Source: an uncultured Clostridiaceae bacterium (GTDB lineage: Bacteria > Bacillota > Clostridia > Lachnospirales > Lachnospiraceae). Taken from it: a stretch of 7,171 nucleotides of DNA. A program made the translations under genes and the position numbers. The DNA lies in contig CAMWMT010000132.1 in the NCBI GenBank assembly GCA_947175375.1, forward strand, positions 1 to 7,171. The letters are read 5' to 3'. Below are positions 1 to 5,054 of the stretch, piece after piece; position 1 is the stretch's first letter, and every line of letters begins with the position of its first letter. The notes beneath the pieces are model-generated. The model was not told the origin of the DNA. It did not search any database and worked only from the letters and a program-made list of their open reading frames with translations.

Positions 1-145
1 GCTCGTATGGAATGTATCGGACAGAGAACAGGCTTTGTCTGCCTCATTCGGACATCTTTTATGTCCGCTTGAGACAGACAAAGCCTGTTCTCTGTCCGCT
101 CCAATCCACACAGCGCTGCTTATCATACAGCCGGAACTGCATTTT
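1..145. repeat. Long palindromic element, copy A (cut by the left window edge)
   Basis: The core is an imperfect inverted repeat. Arms at 18-55 and 61-98 (38 nt each) match at 35 of 38 positions around the 5-nt loop CTTTT, so either strand can form a very long hairpin. Weaker complementarity continues outward. The right end carries CTTATCATACAG (119-130), which recurs at both ends of copy B. Nearly the same sequence occurs in reverse orientation at 1464-1609, and similarity continues a few bases past the element (GGAACTGCATTTT here, GGACTGCAGTTT there). The left terminus lies outside the window. No protein-coding potential is evident. It could be an extragenic palindromic repeat, a MITE-like non-autonomous element, or a 3' end-forming structure for the coiled-coil gene that ends at 206. 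Confidence 0.85.
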
Positions 146-205
146 CTGACATCTTCATTTTATCTTTTCCACAAATATCCATATTCCAACCCAGTCAGAT
201 GATTC

Positions 206-1222
206 TCAGCCCAGATTCCATCCCCGGCATGCCTTCCCTGCCAGTTTTCCGATCTCTTCTGCACTCTGTCTCATATCACGTTCCAGAACTGTTTTCACCT
301 GAACGGATAATCCGTCTTCTTCATATAGATAATGCCCCAGTTGTTCCTGAACCTTATCTTCAAGCAGCGTTCTGGTCTTCACCTCCAGCTCACTCTGTCT
401 CTCATCCAGGCGGCTGTATTCCGCTTCTTTTTCTTTCTGTGATTCTTTTATGGATTCCAGCTTTTCATTCCATTCCCGTGCCTGTGCATCATATCCTTCC
501 TGAATTGCCTGTACCTTCTTCTGCCACTCGCACAGTTCGCTGTCGTCTGCGATCGTTTCTGTCTGCGTCTTCCCGAAGAGATCTATTACAAACCCCAGAA
601 AACCTTCCCGCCGTATGACCTTCGTCGTATATTGAATCTCCGGCTTTTCTTTTTCCAGTTCTGATCTCCTGGCAGCATTTTCACGCATCAACTCATGAAA
701 TCCTGCCTCTGTTTCCTGTCCCTCTTTCTCTACCTGACTGATTTCTTCTTTCATCCGCACTTTTGTTTCACGAATATCCTCCAGTTCCTGTACCCATGGA
801 ATTTCCTGAATCATCGCCTCATCAATCCTGAACCCATCATTCTCGAAAACTTCCCATACAGACTGATATTCTTCATAATTATCCGGAATCAGCCCATAGA
901 TCATATCTACACACAACATTTTCTTTTCTTCAAAAGCATTGATCGTTGCCATGACTCTCTCATTTACAAAATCTTCCAGTTTATGAGACAGAATATCCTC
1001 TTTCAGTTCTCCATAGCCCTGAAAATCTGACATGCGCTGCTTTGTCTCTTCCTGTAACTGCAAAAACTCCGTTTGAAGTTCCCCCTGCAAAAGCTCCTGA
1101 TACTCATGAAAGCAGTCTGTCACAAAACTGTTCAGCACCTCTGCCAGTCTCTCAAAATGTGCTTCTTTGTCACCTTTCAGTTTTCTCAGAAAATCATGAT
1201 TTCTCTCATACTGCAATTCCAT
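206..1222 (-). CDS. Hypothetical coiled-coil protein, 338 aa
   Basis: I do not recognise the family. The predicted protein is rich in Glu, Lys, Gln and Arg and almost entirely helical. Heptad-like charged stretches lie at about residues 145-200 and 230-290, with another helical region at 1-110. No signal peptide or clear transmembrane segment is visible. The one hydrophobic patch is GFLGFVIDLFGK (about 207-218) between the two coiled-coil arms; it looks amphipathic and could touch a membrane or a partner. No nucleotide-binding or catalytic motif is seen. An ATG at 1258 would add 12 residues, but the ATG at 1222 is preferred because an AAAAGGAGAGGA ribosome binding site sits just upstream of it and would lie inside the coding region of the longer form. 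The gene has the same orientation as the mtl operon but is separated from it by a terminator, and it is flanked by inverted copies of a palindromic element. The layout of two long helical arms around a hydrophobic patch recalls dynamin-like or septation-related coiled-coil proteins, but this is only an impression. The reading frame looks genuine; the function is unknown. Confidence 0.8.
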   Translation of the reverse strand: MELQYERNHDFLRKLKGDKEAHFERLAEVLNSFVTDCFHEYQELLQGELQTEFLQLQEETKQRMSDFQGYGELKEDILSHKLEDFVNERVMATINAFEEKKMLCVDMIYGLIPDNYEEYQSVWEVFENDGFRIDEAMIQEIPWVQELEDIRETKVRMKEEISQVEKEGQETEAGFHELMRENAARRSELEKEKPEIQYTTKVIRREGFLGFVIDLFGKTQTETIADDSELCEWQKKVQAIQEGYDAQAREWNEKLESIKESQKEKEAEYSRLDERQSELEVKTRTLLEDKVQEQLGHYLYEEDGLSVQVKTVLERDMRQSAEEIGKLAGKACRGWNLG

Positions 1223-1231
1223 AAGCTTACA

Positions 1232-1243
1232 TCCTCTCCTTTT
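1232..1243 (-). promoter_or_regulatory. Ribosome binding site that decides the start of the coiled-coil gene
   Basis: The minus strand reads AAAAGGAGAGGA, ending 9 nt before the ATG at 1222. This is a strong purine-rich Shine-Dalgarno sequence. It favours the 1222 start over the upstream in-frame ATG at 1258, which has no comparable site. Confidence 0.75.
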
Positions 1244-1432
1244 GTATCCTGTATCCATTTCCTGTCTGGACCCATTGGATGTCTCCGCTTATATCTTACA
1301 ACAACTGCTACATATTTTCCAGTCCTATTTCAAGTCTCCTCCTGTCATTTATGAAAAAACTGTTACGATTCACTCATCGCCAGCCCGGATGTCCGTTATG
1401 ACCAGGGCATCCGCAAACATACAATCCAGTAC
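1244..1432. other. Upstream region of the coiled-coil gene, no gene recognised
   Basis: This AT-richer stretch between the terminator at 1433-1463 and the coiled-coil gene should carry that gene's promoter. A TATAAG hexamer on the minus strand (1288-1293) resembles a -10 box but has no convincing -35 at 16-18 bp, so no promoter is called. Short open frames cross it on both strands, but none has a plausible start and ribosome site. Confidence 0.4.
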
Positions 1433-1463
1433 GAAAAAAGGGACTGTTGCAAACTGCAGTCCT
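1433..1463 (-). terminator. Rho-independent terminator of the mannitol operon
   Basis: On the minus strand the sequence is GGACTG (1462-1457), a 10-nt loop, CAGTCC (1446-1441), then C and six T residues (1439-1434). The 6-bp stem and uninterrupted T6 tract fit an intrinsic terminator for leftward transcription. It lies about 170 bp beyond the HPr-like stop codon, so the operon transcript would carry the whole palindromic element B in its 3' untranslated region. The equivalent position beside copy A (134-160) lacks the matching stem, so any similar signal there is degenerate. Confidence 0.7.
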
Positions 1464-1609
1464 GGCTGTATGATAAGCAGCGCTGTGTGGATTGGAGCGG
1501 ACTGAGAACAGGCTTTGTCTGCCTCGGGCGGACATAACATGTCCGAATGAGGCAGACAAAGCCTGTTTTCTGTCCGATACACTCCATACGAGCGCTTATC
1601 ATACAGCTG
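1464..1609. repeat. Long palindromic element, copy B (complete), inverted relative to copy A
   Basis: This is a near-palindrome of about 146 bp. The core arms 1498-1535 and 1539-1576 (38 nt each, 33 matching) flank the 3-nt loop AAC. Outer segments pair less perfectly, and both ends carry the same terminal motif: CTGTATGATAAG on the left and its complement CTTATCATACAG on the right. Its reverse complement matches copy A (1-145) closely through core and flanks, differing at only a handful of core positions. It lies between the HPr-like gene and the operon terminator, so the mtl transcript would fold into a very long hairpin here. The terminal inverted repeats are compatible with a MITE-like origin, but no target-site duplication is obvious. 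Confidence 0.88.
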
Positions 1610-1636
1610 GAACGGGGGGGGGTTCCCGCCCTTTTT
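1609..1636 (+). other. G9 tract with hairpin potential next to the HPr-like stop codon
   Basis: Nine consecutive G residues (1614-1622) are followed by TTCCCGCCC and TTTTT (1632-1636). On the plus strand GGGGGGG can pair with CCCGCCC across a GGTT loop (one G-G mismatch) just before the T5 run, which resembles a terminator for rightward transcription. Alternatively GGAAC (1609-1613) pairs with GTTCC (1622-1626). The leftward strand has no T tract here. A plus-strand terminator could limit antisense transcription into the mtl operon, but this is inferred. Confidence 0.3.
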
Positions 1637-1901
1637 ATACGAGTAAAAACTCTTCGCGAATAACTTCTGCCACACCCTGAAGGGCATCTGTTTCATCTGG
1701 TCCGTCTGCCAGGATATCGACAGGGGTACTGCCGGGATGACCCAGACGCATGAGAGAAAGTGCGTCTTTCGCATCAGCTGTTTCCGTTCCAAGTATGACC
1801 ATGATCACACTTTCATAGGAACTTGCGGTTCCGGCGATTTTTGCGGCCGGTCTTGCGTGGAAGAAGTTGTCAGGATTTAACGTGAGCGTTCTTGTAGTCA
1901 T
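1635..1901 (-). CDS. HPr-family phosphocarrier protein with Asp at the Ser46 position, 88 aa
   Basis: Length (88 aa) and motif spacing match HPr. The phosphorylation motif is HARPA at residues 15-19, with the active His15 and the supporting Arg17 and Pro18. The second signature, LMRLG at 50-54, is followed by the usual glycine-containing turn and a GPDETDAL segment (67-74). It should accept phosphate from EI at His15 and pass it to EIIA domains or PRD regulators in the cytoplasm. Two positions are unusual. The HPr-kinase target Ser46 is Asp (codon GAC at 1766-1764), next to a conserved Lys45. The small residue that usually precedes the active-site loop (Gly13) is Phe, giving FFHARPA. The start follows the mtlD stop by 11 bp, and its AAAGGA ribosome site overlaps that stop, so translation is probably coupled and the protein belongs to the mannitol operon. 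It is probably a second, pathway-specific HPr rather than the housekeeping ptsH, which usually sits beside ptsI. Crh is excluded because Crh lacks His15 and keeps Ser46. Confidence 0.9.
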   Translation of the reverse strand: MTTRTLTLNPDNFFHARPAAKIAGTASSYESVIMVILGTETADAKDALSLMRLGHPGSTPVDILADGPDETDALQGVAEVIREEFLLV

Positions 1902-1908
1902 AGGTCGA

Positions 1909-1914
1909 TCCTTT
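1909..1914 (-). promoter_or_regulatory. Ribosome binding site of the HPr-like gene, overlapping the mtlD stop
   Basis: The minus strand reads AAAGGA, 7 nt before the ATG at 1901. It shares bases with the TAA of mtlD (1915-1913), so ribosomes finishing mtlD can re-initiate on the HPr-like gene. Confidence 0.75.
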
Positions 1915-3061
1915 AAAGCTCTGTTACTTCATCGTAAGCTTTTGCTACCTGTTCAAGTAGTGCGGCATCCGTAACTCCGGAAATTTCAGAAAATGCAGTT
2001 GCAGCGCCTTTGGCAGCGATCTTCTCCTGAAGTTCCACACTCTGTGCATCTTCCGGATTGTTATAACGGAGCGCAGCTCCGATGCCAAGAACCAGTTTAT
2101 CTACCGGCAGTCCGTAGGACATGGCAGTGGTCAGCGGACTTACCAGACGGTCATCAGCAGAAAGCTTCCGAAGCGGTTCACGTCCCACACGTGTCACGTC
2201 ATCTTTCAGATAAGGATTCTTGAACCGGTTGATGATCTTGTCGATGTATTTGTAATGAGCATCCTTGTCAAATCCAAATCTTTGGATCAGGCCGTCGCCG
2301 GACTGTGTCATGGCTGCTTTGACCAGTTCATAGATCTTCGGATCTGCGATAGCCTGGTCGATGGTCTTGTGACCTGCCAGAATGCCGGTATAAGCAGTGA
2401 TGCAGTGGCCAGTATTCAGTGTGAAGAGCTTTCTCTGGATGTATGCCATCAGGTTCTCTGCCAGGTTCATTCCTGGAATCTCAGGAATCTCACCTTTTAA
2501 AGAGGCTTTTTCTACATTCCATTCGCAGTATTTTTCCACAACCACGTCCACCGGGTTTTCACTGCGGACCGGAGGAACGATACGGTCCACGGAGCAGTCT
2601 GCAAAGCCCACATATTCTTCACAGTAAGCCTTCTCTTCCTCTGAGAGGATGCCGTATACATGTTCTTTTAACTGAGAGGTTGCACGGATCGCATTCTCGC
2701 AGGCAATAATATTCAGTGGCTCTTTCTTTCCATCGGCGATTCGTTTCTGAATGCCTTTGGCGATGGTCGGAGCGATGAAGGCCAGGACTCTTAAACCAAC
2801 TGCTGTGGTCAGAATATCAGCGTTTGCGATTTCATCAATGATCTCTTCGCCGTTGGACATGATGCCGGTGATATTGGTAATCTCTACATCCTCTACTTCC
2901 GTATCCATCACATGAACAGTATACTTTTTGTCAGCTGCCAGACGGTCGATGATGACCTCGCTCACGTCTGCAAAGACTACGCGATAGCCTGCCTGTGCCA
3001 GAAGCATACCGATAAATCCGCGTCCGATATTACCTGCGCCGAATTGAATTGCTGTTTTCAT
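1913..3061 (-). CDS. mtlD: Mannitol-1-phosphate 5-dehydrogenase MtlD, 382 aa
   Basis: MtlD oxidises D-mannitol 1-phosphate to D-fructose 6-phosphate with NAD+ in the cytoplasm, the first step after PTS uptake. Residues 1-17 form the dinucleotide-binding start, with FGAGNIGRGFIG at 7-18. The long-chain polyol dehydrogenase active-site signature is KLFTLNTGH at 211-219, which places the catalytic Lys211, Asn216 and His219 at the family's K-x4-N-x2-H spacing. ACENA at 120-124 matches the other active-site Asn region. The full length of 382 residues equals typical bacterial MtlD, and both ends look intact. The ATG at 3061 follows an AGAGGTG ribosome site. The gene sits 127 bp after mtlA and 11 bp before the HPr-like gene, in the same transcription direction. 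The longer mtlA-mtlD gap holds hairpin and palindrome structure, so mtlD expression may be tuned separately from the permease. I see no damage or unusual insertion. Confidence 0.97.
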   Translation of the reverse strand: MKTAIQFGAGNIGRGFIGMLLAQAGYRVVFADVSEVIIDRLAADKKYTVHVMDTEVEDVEITNITGIMSNGEEIIDEIANADILTTAVGLRVLAFIAPTIAKGIQKRIADGKKEPLNIIACENAIRATSQLKEHVYGILSEEEKAYCEEYVGFADCSVDRIVPPVRSENPVDVVVEKYCEWNVEKASLKGEIPEIPGMNLAENLMAYIQRKLFTLNTGHCITAYTGILAGHKTIDQAIADPKIYELVKAAMTQSGDGLIQRFGFDKDAHYKYIDKIINRFKNPYLKDDVTRVGREPLRKLSADDRLVSPLTTAMSYGLPVDKLVLGIGAALRYNNPEDAQSVELQEKIAAKGAATAFSEISGVTDAALLEQVAKAYDEVTEL

Positions 3062-3069
3062 AAATACAA

Positions 3070-3078
3070 CACCTCTTT
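3070..3078 (-). promoter_or_regulatory. Ribosome binding site of mtlD
   Basis: The minus strand reads AAAGAGGTG, 8 nt before the ATG at 3061. An upstream TACCTCC segment (3115-3109) can pair with GAGGT within this site, so the site could be partly masked in the transcript. Confidence 0.7.
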
Positions 3079-3115
3079 CTTAAAAATGATTCCTTATGAC
3101 AGGAAAAAGGAGGTA

Positions 3116-3143
3116 GCCGGACGGAAGAACTGTGCCGTCCGGC
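3116..3143 (-). promoter_or_regulatory. Perfect 9-bp GC-rich hairpin between mtlA and mtlD
   Basis: GCCGGACGG (3116-3124) and CCGTCCGGC (3135-3143) are exact complements around a 10-nt loop. In the leftward transcript the hairpin is followed by TACCTCC and T5, so the T run starts 7 nt after the stem. That is too far for a standard terminator. More likely roles are blocking 3' exonucleases to stabilise mtlA mRNA, stabilising the 5' end of a processed mtlD mRNA, or partial attenuation between the two genes. Confidence 0.65.
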
Positions 3144-3151
3144 CCCAAAGG

Positions 3152-3163
3152 TATGTTAACATA
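3152..3163. promoter_or_regulatory. 12-bp perfect palindrome, candidate operator
   Basis: TATGTTAACATA is exactly self-complementary. It covers the candidate -10 box of a possible mtlD promoter (3153-3181), where a bound dimeric regulator could act. No known regulator consensus is recognised, so the operator role is inferred. Confidence 0.35.
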
Positions 3164-3181
3164 ATGTCTGAAAAATGTCTA
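3153..3181 (-). promoter_or_regulatory. Possible internal promoter for mtlD and the HPr-like gene
   Basis: The minus strand has TAGACA (3181-3176; 5 of 6 matches to TTGACA), a 17-bp spacer, and TAACAT (3158-3153; 4 of 6 matches to TATAAT). The bases TGT directly precede the -10, giving an extended -10 motif. Transcripts from here would begin close to the 9-bp hairpin. The similarity is moderate and the call is tentative. Confidence 0.3.
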
Positions 3182-3188
3182 CCGGATA

Positions 3189-5054
3189 TCAGGTAAGTAA
3201 TTTTAAGATCCACTCTACATCGTTGGTGGTCTTCATCTCTTCCAGTACGGTTTCATCTTCCAGCACTTCACAGATCTTGGCCAGCAGATCCAGATGTTCA
3301 TCACCGATACCAGCAATACCAAAGACAAGATATGCTTTCTCATCACCGAACGGAACGCCTTCCGGATACTGGAAGAAAACGATACCGGTCTTTTTAACGG
3401 TTCCCTTTGCCTGGGTGGTGCCATGAGGGATGGCGATGCCCATACCCATGTAGGTGGTTACCAGTTTTTCACGTTCCTGCATGGCATCTACATAAGTCTC
3501 ATCTACATAGCCCAGTTTACACATGAGCTCTCCAGCTGCCTGGATTGCTTCTTCCTTGGTTCCGGGTGTCTGATTCAGCCGGATGCCTTCAGCAGTAATG
3601 ACTTTTCTTTTGTTCGGCACTTCTGTCGGAACAATCGGATCTGTGTTTTCACTGTTGTCTTCCACGACTGCGTCATCACCAGTAGTGAGCTGGATATAGA
3701 GGGCATCCAGTGCCGGATCAGCCAGGAAGTTGCCGATGGTTACCATCTGTGCCTGTGGTGCGGATTTCTTCGCACGGTCTACCAGGATCGTCTGTACAAC
3801 TGCAATGTCACAGTCTGCAGGAATGTTGTCAACGGAGGTATTGATAACGGTCAGATCCGGACGTGCGGCTTTCACACGGTTACGGAACTTGGTAGCACCC
3901 ATGGCGGAAGAACCCATTCCTGCGTCACATGCGAAGACTACTTTCTTCACCTTTCCGGCATCTTTTACTGCTGTAGTAGAAGAGGTAAGTCCTTTGGATT
4001 CTGCTTTCATGGAAGCGGTCTGTGCCTGCGCATCTTCCAGGCTCTTGGTACCGGACATCTTGATGATCGGGCTTGCGATCACGAAGGATACGCCGGCAGC
4101 GATCAAAACGCCTAACAGAGTCAGAAGCATCTGCGGACGCGGGCTCATGGACATGAATGCGATGATGGAACCCGGTGAAGAGGCACCTACCAGACCGCAG
4201 CCGGTGATGCTGTAGAAGAAGATCGCACAAATATTTCCTACGATCGGTGCGATGATGACCATCGGGTTCATCAGGATGTATGGGAAGTAGGTCTCATGGA
4301 TACCGCCAAAGAAGTGGATGATGATTGCACCAGGTGCAGAATCTTTGGTCATCTTGTCTTTGGAGAACATCCAGTAAGCGATCAGCACGCCGAGTCCGGG
4401 ACCCGGGTTGGCTTCCAGCATGTACATGATGGATTTTCCGGTCTCTGCAGCCTGGGTAATACCGATGGGGGTGAATACACCATGATTGATCGCGTTGTTC
4501 AGGAACAGCACCTTTGCCGGCTCGAGGAAGACTGCAACCAGTGGGAGAAGGCTCATATTGACCAGAAGCTGTACACCGCCTGCCAGGATAGACAGGATCA
4601 CACCCATGACCGGTCCAATGATATAGTATCCGAGGATCGCCATGATCATACCCAGGATACCGACAGAGAAGTTGTTGATCAGCATCTCAAAACCTGCCGG
4701 CATATGTCCCTCCATGGCTTCGTCGAATTTCTTGATGACCAGTCCAGCCAGAGGTCCAATGGCCATAGCGCCCATGAGCATGGTGTACTCGGAACCAACG
4801 ATACATCCCATGATGGCGATGGCGCCCATGACGCGGCCGCGGTCGCCTCCGACCATCTTACCACCCTGAGCGGCGATGAGGATCGGGAGCAGGTAGGTCA
4901 GGATCGGAGTCTGGATGGAAGCAAGCCCTTCATTGGGGATCCATCCGTCCGGGATGAAGAGTGCGGTAATCAGTCCCCATGCGATGAATGCGCCGATATT
5001 AGGCATGACCATGCCGGAGAGAAATTTACCGAATTTCTGTGCAAAGTTTTTCAT
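3189..5054 (-). CDS. mtlA: PTS mannitol permease, fused EIICBA, 621 aa
   Basis: MtlA imports mannitol across the cytoplasmic membrane and phosphorylates it to mannitol 1-phosphate. The IIC domain (about residues 1-335) has several hydrophobic segments and the substrate-site motif GGIHETYFPYI at 250-260, with Glu254 matching the essential Glu of E. coli MtlA. A linker rich in Ser, Thr and Ala follows. The IIB domain (about 369-460) carries its phosphocysteine at Cys376 in FACDAGMGSSAMG. A second acidic and Pro-containing linker (460-482) leads to the IIA domain (about 483-621), with phosphohistidine His544 in AIPHGT. Phosphate therefore flows HPr to His544 to Cys376 to mannitol within one chain. 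The length is close to the 637 aa of the E. coli enzyme. Many Bacillota split IIA off as MtlF; here it is fused and no mtlF is seen. The start at 5054 overlaps the mtlR stop as ATGA and has an AAGGAG ribosome site, so translation is probably coupled to the regulator. All catalytic residues are present. Confidence 0.97.
   Translation of the reverse strand: MKNFAQKFGKFLSGMVMPNIGAFIAWGLITALFIPDGWIPNEGLASIQTPILTYLLPILIAAQGGKMVGGDRGRVMGAIAIMGCIVGSEYTMLMGAMAIGPLAGLVIKKFDEAMEGHMPAGFEMLINNFSVGILGMIMAILGYYIIGPVMGVILSILAGGVQLLVNMSLLPLVAVFLEPAKVLFLNNAINHGVFTPIGITQAAETGKSIMYMLEANPGPGLGVLIAYWMFSKDKMTKDSAPGAIIIHFFGGIHETYFPYILMNPMVIIAPIVGNICAIFFYSITGCGLVGASSPGSIIAFMSMSPRPQMLLTLLGVLIAAGVSFVIASPIIKMSGTKSLEDAQAQTASMKAESKGLTSSTTAVKDAGKVKKVVFACDAGMGSSAMGATKFRNRVKAARPDLTVINTSVDNIPADCDIAVVQTILVDRAKKSAPQAQMVTIGNFLADPALDALYIQLTTGDDAVVEDNSENTDPIVPTEVPNKRKVITAEGIRLNQTPGTKEEAIQAAGELMCKLGYVDETYVDAMQEREKLVTTYMGMGIAIPHGTTQAKGTVKKTGIVFFQYPEGVPFGDEKAYLVFGIAGIGDEHLDLLAKICEVLEDETVLEEMKTTNDVEWILKLLT

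Noticed and set aside
1223..1258. Earlier ATG start for the coiled-coil gene
   Set aside because: The ribosome binding site lies inside this extension and points to the ATG at 1222.
1..1609. Insertion sequence or CRISPR array made from the repeated palindromes
   Set aside because: No transposase is encoded between the copies. There are only two copies, in inverted orientation and 1.3 kb apart, so they are neither CRISPR repeats nor a recognisable IS.
1370..1792. 140-codon minus-strand frame crossing the palindrome and the 3' part of the HPr-like gene
   Set aside because: It overlaps the HPr-like gene in another frame, runs through the palindromic repeat and terminator, and has no ribosome site or recognisable protein features.
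1635..1901. Crh-type catabolite repression protein
   Set aside because: Crh lacks the active His15 and retains Ser46, whereas this protein has the reverse arrangement.
3104..3143. Intrinsic terminator after mtlA
   Set aside because: The hairpin is strong, but the T5 run starts 7 nt after the stem, which is too far for a standard terminator; it was kept as a regulatory or stability hairpin.
3294..4115. 273-codon plus-strand frame opposite mtlA
   Set aside because: It is antisense to well-conserved IIA and IIB coding sequence, and its Cys- and His-rich translation resembles no protein family.
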